Of a stretch of DNA of 64,000 nucleotides, positions 37,460 to 48,962 are shown piece after piece. The stretch's first letter is position 1; each line of letters opens with the position of its first letter. A model generated the notes under the pieces. It made no database searches, was not told the origin of the DNA, and was given only the letters and a program-made list of their open reading frames with translations. Where the stretch lies: contig NC_134015.1 of NCBI RefSeq assembly GCF_040712315.1, forward strand, positions 59,721,964 to 59,785,963. Direction: 5' to 3'. The position numbers and the translations under genes are program-made. The DNA comes from Castanea sativa. Taxonomy: Eukaryota > Streptophyta > Magnoliopsida > Fagales > Fagaceae.

Positions 37460-38115
37460 GACGATATATTTAAATGAGGCATTTTTTTGTTATTACTTAA
37501 TTAATATTTAACGCTTAGAGCTCATTTTTTTTTTTTTTATAACAAAAATCCATTCTTTTTATTTTGTAATTTTTTTTTTTTTGAAGAAATGCTAAAACTA
37601 TAACAATTTTTATTACAAAAAACTTACAAACAATGTAGCAATGAATGTGATTAGTAACACTTCAACAAGATAATAAACAAGTATTTGAATGAATGATGTT
37701 AGAGATATTATGCATTTTACAACATAAGGCTTATAAAGATTTATCACCAATCACAAAAAATAATTTTAAAGTGTATTTAATAGGTTGTTGACGCTCACAA
37801 ATCATATATTTATTGTCACATTAATTTGTAGAGGTTTTAAGTAAAATTTATAGTGTTTCTAGCATTTTCCTATTTGAATTATATATTGTGATTAGTGACA
37901 CATATTTGTAAGCCCTATATATTTAAAGTTGTAATATTTATAGCATTACTCAATTCTTTAGAACTTCTTAAAGTAGATGAAAAATATAAAAATAAATTTT
38001 TTTTCCTATATCTCAATTTTAAAAAAAAAAAATTTATATTTTTACCTAAAATTTGGGGCTTTTCTCTAGTAGGGGGTTCTAGGCGGTGGCCTAAATGGCC
38101 TAGGCCTAAGGCCGG
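37460..38115. mobile_element. AT-rich insertion inside copia-1 gag
   Basis: About 650 bp of AT-rich non-coding sequence separates the two halves of gag. It ends in a GC-rich motif, GGCCTAGGCCTAAGGCCGG. No clear inverted ends or target duplication could be found, so its class is unknown. Confidence 0.5.
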
Positions 38116-38851
38116 CCCTAGAGAGGAAAGGGTGTATTCAACACATGGTCAGAGGATGACATGTGATAAGTAGACTGACAATTCTTCTCGGAGATGAACT
38201 CCTTGATTGTAGCATCAAGAGGAGTAGGAGATTGGCTAAATAGAGAAGCCCTAGTAGGCTTAAAATCCTCATGTAAACTCATCATGAAATGCATAAATTG
38301 ATGGTGGTCCCGATATTTGGCAAAGAGCTTAATGTTCTTAGGATACAGTAGTAAAGGATTTGCGACAGAGAGTTGTTCCCACATAGAAAAAGTCTAAGAA
38401 TAATAATCAGAAATAAACCTGTCTCTTGGTGCATTTGATAAAACTTTGATTCAATGTGGATCTCTAGGCTTGAATCATTAGTGCAATTGTAGCGATTGGA
38501 TAGAAATATCCAAGTAACCTTAGCAATACCAAGACAAGGAAGAAGACTATGGATGGAAGGTATAGAGGTATTGATAAACCAAGATAAGATCTTACTTTGA
38601 ATACTCTCCCATTCCTCTAGGCGTGCTTCATAATCATCCTCCATAACAGTAGTCTTGGAGACATCGACATTAGTTGTGGATTTGAACTTAGTTACTGGTA
38701 CTGGTTTGGGAATCGAACCAGTTACATACCTCCATAGTTTTCCACCCTTGAGAAAGATAGTCATATTCTGAGACCATGAATGATAGCTAGTAAGACCATC
38801 CAAGATAATTGTGATAGGACGTATAATGTCTTGTTCGTTTTGTTGAGCCAT
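38116..38851 (-). pseudogene. copia-1 gag N-terminal part (UBN2-type), frameshifted
   Basis: It starts with ATG at 38851 (MAQQNEQDIIRPITIILDG) and includes YHSWSQNMTIFLKGGKLWRY, the usual N-terminal gag motif of plant copia elements. The frame changes near 38400, and the rest (FMHFMMSLHEDFKPTRASLF) continues in another frame. Confidence 0.85.
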
Positions 38852-39055
38852 AACGAAGAAAGTGACCAAAAAGAGGGATTTAGAGACCTCAAACGAAGAA
38901 ATAAAACCCTGTGAGAGTTAGTTTTTTGACAGTATCTAGGCCCAGGCTTAAACAAGGACCCTAGACTCTCTAGTTGTAGTTTGAAGGGACTGGACTTGGT
39001 CTTCTGCAGCTAAATGAGCCGTTTACAGACCAAGTGGCGCACAGGGCAAGAACCC

Positions 39056-40243
39056 TGCAATACACATACACTAGCAAGCGAGAATATATGTATTGATCAA
39101 TAAGAAAACATCAAAGGCAGACAAAAGTAATAAAGGAAAAAAAAAAAAATTTCGGGATCCTCAGGTCAGTAAGAAATATTTCATTAGTTTTCTTAATTGT
39201 GGATTACAATGAGCCCACTAAGACGTAATACAAGGTTCAAATAACCTCAAAAATTACAGGCTTAGGTGACTTTCTGAGCCTCTAAGACTTGCAAAGTTTG
39301 AATCCTTTTGAATCCGAACATGTGCTGTAGTGGCTGTATCTGGAATACCAGGAGATATTTTCCTATTTTTTTGAGTTTTACACAGCCTTTTCTTAATGAT
39401 TCTATCTGATTTACTTCTTGCTGAATTCCCTTCAACGTTGGCTGCTTCTTCCTTTTATAGTATCACTTTAGGGTTCTGGGGTACCGTTGGTTCTTCCCCC
39501 TTAGCTCCCTAAGTACGAAAGCCTCTGTTTGTCCCAGTCCTTCTGACGACTGATTCTTTCCTTATTTCTCATAATTCTCTTCCTTTGATGTTTTTTTCTT
39601 CAAAAGTGACTTGCTAACCTTCCATTTTAAGGTGCCTTTTGGGGAGCTAACCTTTAACTTTGCTCCCTCCAACTTTTCCCTGTCTTCTCTGTTCAGACTT
39701 ACCCCCTTTTGGCCGCCCCTCTCCTTTTGTCATTTTTTTCCAGGAAGCCAAGTTTCCTCTGCCAAATTGAAGGTTCCCCTGGCTATTTCCTTCTTTTACT
39801 CTGGGTTCCCTGAGGTGCCAGCCTCTTGCTCTTAAGTCATTGCTCTCTACGCCCTTTGGCTTTGTGCTGCATCGCTGAACGCTCGAGAAGGACCCTTCTG
39901 TCTTTCATTCCTGGTGCCCTTCTCCTTTGAGCTGTCTTAATCCTATCTTGGCTGTGCTGCATGCCCAGAGGTCCCAGGTAGTCCCCGGTATCCCGGCCCA
40001 GCCCCTTTTCTTCTGAACTTTTTTTTTTTTTTTTTCGATTCTGGCGGGCTGAATTATTTTCTTTCTCCTTTTTCTTTATCGACTCCTTGCCTTTTCACGG
40101 AGCCTGGGCCTTAGGTCCATTATCATTCTTTCTTTTGTAGCCCCAATCCTTTTTTTTTTTCAAAATTTTTTTATTTCCCACGGATTGGCCCAATGTGCCA
40201 TTTCTTTGGGCCTTTTATTATGATTTTTTTAAAGACCTCAACA
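39056..40243. mobile_element. 1188-bp solo LTR nested in copia-1 leader
   Basis: It sits between the copia-1 primer site and gag. The ends are TGCAATACAC and GACCTCAACA (TG...CA), flanked by an exact AACCC duplication at 39051-39055 and 40244-40248. The interior is pyrimidine-rich on the plus strand and non-coding. No internal retrotransposon region is present, so it is a solo LTR. On the minus strand it would begin TGTTGAGGTC. Confidence 0.85.
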
Positions 40244-40806
40244 AACCCAAAATCTAAATCTACGCCAAAACTGAGCAAGATAGGCACTGTTGAAAATTTT
40301 TGACTTTAGTCAACAGTGGCGGTCAACGGTTGTGGTCAAAGTCAATGGTCAACGTTTGATGACATCACTATGCTGGTGTCACTAGGGCTGATGTCACGAT
40401 GATGACATGTGCTAACATCACTAGGGCTGATGTGGAAAACTGATTTGAGCGCATGGGTGCATGGGAAAATGTCAGAGCAAGGCAGCGGCTTCTCTGGCGC
40501 GTGTTAGCTGGGTGGTGCGTGAGGCACGTGTAGTGCGTGTTCGACAAATAGAAACTTGGGGTGGCACATAGGGGTGTGTTTGAGCTCCGATTGGGTTGAT
40601 CCTAGCTGGGTTTTGATCGTGATAGTTTGATCTATCACGTCGTAGCTGTAGTTTGATGATTGAATTGATGAATAGACTGCATCTATGAGTGTAGTGGTTG
40701 GGTTTGACGGTGGAGACTCGCTTCTGACAGTGGCTAACGGTGAAGACGAGGGAAGTGGAAGGACGTTGGAGAACACCACTAGGTCAGAGTAATGACTTTG
40801 ATACCA

Positions 40807-41001
40807 TATTAAAAATATAAAGTGAGAGAGAGAAAGACTGAATAGTCTATATATTGATGTATATTCTGTGTATATGACATTGTACAATAGAGCCTTATAT
40901 AGGCTAAGTATGTGTGAAGTACAAGTAATATGGGTATACTACAAGTATAGTATGCTGGGTTAAGCCCGATGGGCTAGGCTAGATTAAGCTATATACTAAC
41001 A
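40807..41001 (-). repeat. 5' LTR of copia-1
   Basis: 195 bp, directly repeated relative to 32795-32964. The primer-binding site abuts it at 40794-40806. Confidence 0.9.
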
Positions 41002-41006
41002 AAAGT

Positions 41007-42352
41007 GTTATGGTAATTCTAAGTATCACAAGAATTGGGTTGCTTATCTTGTGCTTGCATTGCCTTGCTCGCAAGCCAATTTCTCTTCTTGAATTCTCAT
41101 ATCACCAACTCAACCCATTAACCCACAAAATCCAAGGTACTAAGTTCGGTTGGGTTGGGTCAAATTTACTGGATTGAATGCACAGTTCACAGCCTTATTG
41201 GTGACCACCATTTTTTTTTTTCTCTATTCGTAGCTGAGACAATAATTAGTTTGATTATAGGTTTTCAACAACTCTAAGAGCCAAGCCCAAAGCTCAATTA
41301 AATTTGTTAAGTTGAAGTGGGTTCAGTGATTTGTTTTAGAACATCCGAACAACTTTCTCTGGAACCATAGAAGAAATGGATTTATTTATATTCAAGGAAA
41401 GTATTACTATAAAATGCAACAACTGACCGACCCAGATGAAATGGAGAGACGGCAAAAGAAGGCAGAAGGGAGTTTGACCTGCTATGAGTATCAGAGTTTG
41501 CGACATACCCAATAGGCAATTGCCTTGGCAAGCTGGCCACAGATGTTGGCATTCTTCCGAGCAACTAGTAATATAATATGCCGTTTTGAGTCGGCAATGC
41601 CACAATACTAAGACCGACCTCAAATTGGCAAACATTAACCTGGGCTGGTCAAGAGCATGAGATTACTGACTGAAGACTCCTGTTTGCGTTTAGTTTAAAG
41701 AAAGAAAAAGTCCATCAAAGAATATATCCTATCATTCTTTCTTTTACATTGTTTGGAATTTCATACTACCACAAAAGCATATTGTTTAATTCTAACAATT
41801 TAGCTACTCAGGAGAATATAAGAGTATGTCAAACAAGCCATAAGACCATAAGAATCCAGCTTTTTCAGAGTGTGTGAAGGCCAAAAAAAAAAAAAAGTAT
41901 CTAATGAACAGATCAACGAAGTACACAAAATTGCTATGCTCACAGAATGGTATGATTCATATCTATGGAATCCAGCACACCGTATTATAAGCAAAAGAAA
42001 TTTCCCCCTTTGTATTTGATATCTAGTCAATTATATTATAAGGAAAATAACATCTTTTTGAATTTGATAATCACAATCAAACTTATGTTGGGTGGAATGG
42101 TTGATCCTTTCCATACAGGAAACAAACAGAAAAGTTTAATGTAACTGTTACATCGTTGACATCGCTAAAGTTAGAGGTATATTATTTTAAAATATCATTA
42201 ATTTAATGAGTTAAAGGTAGATTATACGTCTTAAGTGATTAGAGGAGAGCTAACTTTGATTCAATTTGTTCAAGGTCTATTGTAAAGGTCATTTGTATAT
42301 CCTGACTAGTTAGAGTAAATTCATTTGGACCATTCTCTGCCTCGGAAGAGTA
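41007..42352. other. Intergenic spacer before the SAM-PRXL2 gene
   Basis: AT-rich sequence with no supported gene or element boundary. The last part before 42353 should contain the promoter of the downstream gene. Confidence 0.5.
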
Positions 42353-43879
42353 ATGGATGAGTATGTGGGAAATGGAGTTCTGAAGGGACTGCTGCCAAAG
42401 CTTGTAGAAGAAGGCTGGGATGATGTGCCAACCTTGAAGATTATAAATTCAGAAGACATGAATGAATTAAACATGACACAACAGCAAAAGGTGGGTTAAC
42501 ACGTGCAGAATCAGCTTTTTCATCATATATATATTGACACGAATATCAATTCTATCACAAGTTTAAGTTTCCAAAAATCATTCTCTTAAATTTCTGAATA
42601 TGAAACGAAACTATAATGTTTGTCATGTAATTGGATTTGATTATACTTCTCAACATATATTTTTAGAATCATTGTTATCAATAATATTTACTGAGGCATA
42701 TTGATACATCATTGTTTTCACTTCAGGATGCATTGGAAATCAGGTCATACCTGCATGACCGTGGTTTAATACAATATGGAGATGAGATAGAGTCAGATGG
42801 GAGATGGCTGAGTGAGCTGCTTAACTTGGGCCACGAGGAACTTTCTTCTCAGTTTGGTATGAAGAGAGGCCACATAGCCCGCTTCATGGATAGAACCAGT
42901 TCATGTGCAGATTTGCTTCCCAAACCACATGCTTTCCCTCCTCCAAATAAAATCAGTATGCCTTCTAGAAATAACAGCCGTGTGTACAAGACATTGGACT
43001 CTAGAAATGTGCAAAGTAGTATAAAAAAATCCCCGGGCCTATTGAAAGATTAAAGATGGGTACATGTTCAAAGGAATTGTTGGTGCAGAACCAGCTGAGC
43101 CTAGAGTGTGCGGTTGTGTAAAACCTCCTCCTATAGTTCACACAGTCGCTCCTTACTCCGCAATTGAAAGTATCTCCATTCAAAAGTTAACTCCAGAGTA
43201 TAAGCTGGGGATGGAGCTTTTGGTGAAAACAAAAACGCCGCCTATGAAAGCTTCAGAACTGTGGCGAGATAAACCCGCTGTGCTTCTTTGCATCCGACGT
43301 CCTGGGTAAGGACAATTTTTCATTTCTTCTTAGACACTTGTTAATGTACGTCGTCTGTACACCACCAATTTTGCCTTTTAAATGTGAACATTAACAAAAA
43401 AAAAAAAAAGAAGATGTGCATGCAAAGTATCTTGTGAAATTATGGAGGTTGTGTATGCAAAGTATCCAAGATCTGAGTGTAAACAATATTTCCCACCGGG
43501 TAAATTCCCATATTCACACACACACACACACATTAACACATGAAAATTTTGCTACTGTGGGATCAACCAAGTGGGTGGTCTCATTATATTTATGAATATT
43601 ATGTTTAGACAATTTTGTTACAGTAAATACTAAATATATTAGTAAGAGTTACGTGAGGAAGCAGTAAAATGGAACTGTAGAAATTGAGGACTCGTCATAT
43701 TAATATGCTGATAAAGGTTGTATGGTATTTGTTTCTCAAATCAAGTAACTCCTCTTACACTTGAAAACAGGTGCATCATGTGCAGAGCTGAAGCTCACCA
43801 GCTATATGCCAAAAAACCGATATTTGATGCACTAGGAGTTCAACTATTTGCGGTTCTTCATGAGCAAATAGATTCGGAG

Positions 43880-43946
<67 letters not shown>

Positions 43947-44512
43947 GTAAACACTTGTAGCTCTTCCAATCTGCAACTTCTCTTTATTTGATGTAATTAA
44001 CTAATTATATATGTTGGTTTTGTGCAGGTAAAGGACTTTTGGCCAAGATATTGGGGTGGAGCCGTACTGTTTGATCGGGGTATGGAATTCTTCCAAGTTC
44101 TTGGTGGCGGGAAACTTCTCAAGGAGAAATTCTTATCAGGATTTGTTTTCAACCCGCGAGCAATTGCAAATTACAAGCGTGCAAAAGCAATGGGAATAAT
44201 AGAGCAAAACTTCAGAGGAGAAGGAGAAGTCAAAGGTGGACTCTTTATACTTGGCAGTGGAAACTGGAAAGAGTGGCATTGCTTACCAGTTTATTGAGAG
44301 AAACTTCGGTGATTGGGCACCTATAGTTGAAGTCATTGAGATCTGCACTCAGTTGCAGCAACTAGCTGGTACATTAATTCTCTTCTCTTGTCTTATGATA
44401 AGATGACTGCTTTCCATATCATTAATCAGCTATTCATTAACGTTAAACTTATGCAGAACCAGCCACAAGATTAAGGGGAGTCCATCAAAAAACATCTAGG
44501 GAATATGAATGA
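42353..44512 (+). pseudogene. SAM-like repeats plus peroxiredoxin-like 2 (AhpC/TSA-type thioredoxin fold) gene, frame-broken
   Basis: Exons by splice sites: 42353-42490, 42727-43305, 43771-43879, 44028-44368, 44457-44512. The N-terminal part has two helical SAM-like repeats (LPKLVEEGWDDVPTLKIIN... and RWLSELLNLGHEELSSQFG). The C-terminal part is a PRXL2/FAM213-type thioredoxin fold, with CIMCRAEAHQLYAKKP (CxxC) followed by LGVQLFAVLHEQ. Relatives are thought to act in redox control. Two indels break the frame. A 1-nt type shift lies before 43051: the first frame stops there, while KIKDGYMFKGIVGAEP resumes in another frame. Seven extra bases near 44261-44267 shift GSG|KSGIAYQFIERNFGDW out of frame and would end the protein early. 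Without these the gene would read through to EYE at 44512. It is either a pseudogene or carries assembly errors. Confidence 0.8.
43879..43943. repeat. (TA)n microsatellite
   Basis: About 30 TA units starting right at the exon 3 donor of the SAM-PRXL2 gene (exon ends 43879). Confidence 0.9.
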
Positions 44513-44766
44513 AAAGTTTCGTCTTTCTTTTACCGCATCAACGACTCTCTGTTCCTTGTATTTCCTACATAAACAAACAAACTACTTCCTATGAATGATT
44601 GTTCTTGCAAGAGATTTGTTTGTATTGCCTGATGTAGTAGGTTTTTACTTCAATTTCGCTAATGCAGTAATGGAAATTTGTTATGTAGTAGCTCTTCTAG
44701 GATTAACAGTAAAGCTAAAAATAACTCACGTAATACAAGATTTTATGCGGTTTGGCAAATTGTCTA

Positions 44767-45508
44767 TGTAAGTGCACAATTGCACCTGGACCCAAAGACA
44801 ATCACGGGTTCAGGCCCAATGAGCCTTCAACAATATAAATTTTTAGAGTGTGGGCTTGAAACCCAGGTTAGAAGTACTGGGGATTTGATAACAATTCCCA
44901 AGCTAAAAACATTTATTAACAACAAACAATTATTGTATATAAATCTCCTCGGGCGTAAGCCGAGAACTCCTTTTCTATTATTTCTCTTTTCTTTCTATTT
45001 TTTTGTTACAAAAAGAAGATCCCCCTCATTGTTCTAAGTTCTCCTTTAAATACTTCTCTTTCTGATACTTTGTCCACGTGTTGTTCTCACCCCCTTCCCC
45101 CTAGATATTTTCTCCTTAGTGCCTCTGGATAGTGACCAGAAGTTTCCTTTCCACTGTTCAGGGGTCACTTCCCCATTAATGCGGCCAGGGAGGTAGGTGT
45201 AGAGTCTTTAATGCGGAAGTGGCAGCCTTTATCTTTGGTAGTTCTCAAATATCGGTGCTTCTAGGATATTCAAGGATTCACCCCTTTTAACCATTGGTCT
45301 TCACCGAGTCGTCCCTCAACCTTTATAATGAAGTCCCTGGTTCTCCCATATTCGTCCGAGGAGAAAATCACCCCTCGGAAGAATCCTCGGATCCTCGGCG
45401 TATGGGCCGACCCGTAGTACTAACAAAATCTTAACCCAGGAGCAGGTTGGCCCTCCTTAGCATGGTCCAAAGGCCCATATACCCACCGGGGTCATTTCAC
45501 TCCCCACA
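44767..45508 (-). mobile_element. Solo LTR, family L1, copy 2 (742 bp)
   Basis: An inverted copy of the family at 7577-8334 and 55537-56288. It reads TGTAAGTGCACAATTGCACC at the left and CACTCCCCACA at the right. An exact GTCTA duplication flanks it (44762-44766 and 45509-45513). No internal region is attached. Confidence 0.92.
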
Positions 45509-45513
45509 GTCTA

Positions 45514-46687
45514 CATCTACAGGATATTAATGAGAAGAACATTTGATGTAGGACTGAATTTATCATTAAACTTTTGTTATTTATGAATTTTTATATTTAA
45601 TTTGTAATTTTTGGTTTAAAGTATTTATTTTCTTATAGTGCATCTAATAATTTTTAAGTTAAACTAGTAAATTACCTGTACTATGCAAGGATAATGTTAT
45701 AATATTTTATGTAAGATAGTTTTTGAGAATGTTATATATTTTTATACTTACTATATATAAGAGTGTGGATGAGTTGGGCCCGGGTTAACATGTCTCCCAC
45801 TTGATCAAGACTCAACATAAAGCCCAAGGCCATCAAATGAATTAAACTTGGTACACAGGGAGAGAGCTAGCCTTCAGCCTTACCACAATGGGCCCAACTC
45901 TGATATTGGGACTGTGGCCGAGGAGACGACAACTTAAGAGATTCATAAGTGGTCAGTAATATGCTGACCAATAATGAAGGTAGTCGGGGTGACACACGAA
46001 CCTAGTGAGATCGGTAGTCGAGGATTGATAGTGTCATTGGGAAACCACCTCCGAACACTATTTGGCGTTTGGAACAAGTTCCAAGGGAATCCTCTAAAGT
46101 TATGAGGATCTCTTGGAATTCTGATGAACGTAGGAATATGTGTGAAGTGAGGAGATAATGATTATAACCCTACTAATGAGAGACTATAAGAAGGGGAAGA
46201 AGGTGAAGGCTAAGGGGTTCGAAAAACTAGGGAGTGACAGAGCAAGAGAGATGAGAAACATAGGGAAACATAGGAGAATTGAAAGGAACCAAGTGAAGTT
46301 TGGGGCCTAATTCGTAGGATTGAGTCTTAATCCACATATAAATAAATTGTGACACAAAATACTATGGTTTGATCAGATTTGGGTGACCATAAAGAGGATT
46401 CCCCTCTTTTAACTAGACTTTTATGTGGTTTAAAAAAATACCCTCATTAATGAAGAGCAACTTCATTTAGAAATATGGTCATAAATGTCAAATAACAAAT
46501 TTTATTTTAAATTCAAAAAGAGAATTCCTAACATATAAGATTTTTTTTCCTTCATGTTCAAAAAAGAAACTACAGTTACTGCTTATTTCTAAATTTTATT
46601 TTTTTTTATTTATTTGAAAAATAAAAAATATACATTTCTAAATTATAATAGATGCAAATTATTAACCTTATCCAAAAAAATAGAATC
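45514..46687. other. Repeat-derived spacer
   Basis: No gene. The part at 45760-46420 is GC-richer (GAGTTGGGCCCGGGTTAAC, CTCCCACTTGATC) and looks like a fragment of another retroelement, but no ends could be set. The rest is AT-rich. Confidence 0.4.
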
Positions 46688-46725
46688 GTCTCTAAGTATG
46701 CGCAATGCGCATGCTTAGAGACTAG
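46688..46725 (+). mobile_element. Candidate Helitron 3' terminus
   Basis: A GC-rich hairpin (GTCTCTAAGTATGCGCA paired with TGCGCATGCTTAGAGAC, one mismatch) ends in CTAG followed by T. A short hairpin just before CTRR|T is the Helitron 3'-end pattern. The matching 5' TC end was not found. Confidence 0.45.
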
Positions 46726-47502
46726 TGTATTATAAAATAATTGTTGTAGAACTTTATTAGAAATGAGTTCGTCATAAAAAACAACAATTATAAATTACAC
46801 ACACATATCCATTATAATTATTCAATTGAAGTAATGAGAAAAAAAAAACTTTGGAGGAATATTATAAAATAAAAGTTGATATTGAATGTGTTTTTTTTCT
46901 TTCTCCTCAATTCTAAAACAAAATATACATCCCAAAAACCCATAGTCAATCATATCATTTCCAAAACCCACAAATCCACAAACTTCTGACTTTAACATCA
47001 AAATTAATTGTAATTGCCATTATCACTCAATATAAAATATAAGCCTCCATTTATTGGTTGTAGCCAACTCATATGGTTTAGGATTTGATGAAATAACAAT
47101 GCTAGATCTAGGTAGGTATTATCGAAAGATTGAAGGTAAATAATATCATTTTTGGTTTATGTGTATTTGATGTAGGATGACATCAAAGGCTGTGGGTATA
47201 TATGTATAAAGGGGTAGAAGTGCAAGAGGTGAAAATGGTGAATTTAAAAACAAAGAAGAGTTTTGTGTGTATGTATGAGAGATGAAAATACTTGAAATAT
47301 TGAACCAAAGGATAAAAAGAATATTTATTTTTTAATTAGGAAAGTCTTGAAACATTGAACCAAAGAGTTTTCTAATAAGTATTACCATACCGTTTACTAA
47401 AAAAAAAAAAATGGGATGTTTATCCCATATTGGCTGTGTGCGTCTAGTGTCTACAACTACAAAAATTAGACCTTTTTATAGTTGTACTCCCGATTATGTA
47501 AT
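46726..47502. other. AT-rich spacer
   Basis: AT-rich sequence between the Helitron-like end and copia-2. No gene. Similar short blocks (GTTTTGTGTGTATGTATGAGAG) recur beyond copia-2 near 55382, suggesting an older local duplication or repeat. Confidence 0.4.
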
Positions 47503-48411
47503 TGATGGGGCAAAAATGTATTAACCCCTTGTAAATTAAGCAATTACCCAAGTTAATTAATTAAGTTCAATTACATGCAATAACGTGGTAGCACAAACAA
47601 ATCACCAACTAAACTAAATGCAGCGGAAATTAAATTTGACACAGTGATTTGTTTACAAATGGGGAAAACCACTAAGGAAAAAACTCCACTGGGTGATTTT
47701 AAGGTCACTATTCTCAAGAATTCACTAATCAAAAATCAAGCGATTAAAAGTAAGAGGAATCTTACCAACTACTCTTGGCCTATCCCAAATTACCAACCTA
47801 CAGTTGAATCTTCACTCTAATACCCAATTGGACTTGATCTTGTAGTGACACTCTTTCTGTTTAATGCACGAATTCCAGTATGTGATTAACTTCAGCAACT
47901 TGAAGAAGGTTGTTGGCTGCAAAGTTTTTCACTTCATGCACAATGAAGATCACGAAGCTACTTGGTTACAAAAACTTTTGGCGTAAAAACGCAATAACCT
48001 CTTTCAGAGAGAATAAGGCACTAGGTTACTCAATGCATATGTGACGACTTTTAAAATAAGCCTTATATATGTTTAGGGTTGTGAGAAAAGAAATTCCACA
48101 CATACACATCAGCTTGGGTCGAAAATTAGATTTGAAAATTTTGATTTCGTAAGTCTCAACAAAAACAGCTTGTATGGAGCTTCTGTTGAGCTTCAACATT
48201 AAATCTCGATAGAAAGGATTTGTCGAGACCTCTGTCGAGCTTTAGTGAACAGCTCTTTCTTCACTTGTTTCTTGGTCAGATCTTCATGGCTTTAACACTT
48301 GACTTGGCCTCTTATTTCTTGAAGTACTAAACTTATCCTAGGTCTACCCAATTACAAGTAAAGTGCATTTTGTCAAAGGATTAACCAATTACATAAAATA
48401 TGTCCTTAACA
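47503..48411 (-). repeat. 3' LTR of copia-2
   Basis: 909 bp, a direct repeat of 54242-55172. It differs mainly by point changes and small indels (for example the other copy has an extra ACGGATCTTAATATGTGACT segment). Confidence 0.92.
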
Positions 48412-48962
48412 ATCTTTCCCTTTAGCAATCCGTGACAAAATCACAACAAAACAAATAATCATGAGAGAAGTCTTAAATCACTTAACTCATAACCACTTGT
48501 TGTATTACAAAATAAATCTATCCCTACTACAAACTCTTGAAAAACTTTGTAAGAAGAGATTTCATGGCAAGATAGACTTTCACAACTTATTTTTCTGAAA
48601 CACTTAAACAAAACTTATCAAGGTATCATGTGTGAAACAGAAATAAAGATTGCGTACATAAAGAAACATGCGTATAAAGATAGAAAAGAAACAACACGTA
48701 GGGGTAGGTGAAGAGAAACATACATCATCATCATATATGAAAAAAGTACAATGTATGTAAATATAATGGTCACAAAACCAAGGTACAGGAGACTAAAGTA
48801 ATAAAAGAAGAAAATACATAAAGTCCTCACTACATTCTTCAAAAAGATACACACACTCCCCCTAACAAAAAAAATGTCTTATACTAACTCTCCCCCTAAG
48901 TACAAGACTACTCTCAAAACCAAAACTACTTCCCCTTTTTGTCACAAATGACAAAGGGCAAG

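Larger units (their letters stand above)
32795..41001 (-). mobile_element. Ty1/copia LTR retrotransposon, copia-1 (degenerate, with nested insertions)
   Basis: A complete but dead element of 8207 bp. The LTRs are 32795-32964 and 40807-41001, starting TGTTA/TATTA and ending TAACA, and are clearly diverged. A perfect AAAGT target duplication flanks it (32790-32794 and 41002-41006). Next to the 5' LTR on the minus strand lies TGGTATCAAAGTC, the initiator-Met-tRNA primer site, and next to the 3' LTR a purine tract (TTGAGGGGAATG). The order gag, zinc knuckle, protease, integrase, RT, RNase H identifies copia. Stop codons and insertions break the ORFs. It lies just 60 bp past the PUB stop codon. 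Confidence 0.95.

Noticed and set aside
43500..43535. (CA)n tract in an intron, checked as a regulatory site
   Set aside because: A plain dinucleotide repeat with no associated feature.
43718..43960. Open frame ending in alternating Ile-Tyr residues
   Set aside because: It is exon 3 of the SAM-PRXL2 gene read on through the donor site into the (TA)n microsatellite.
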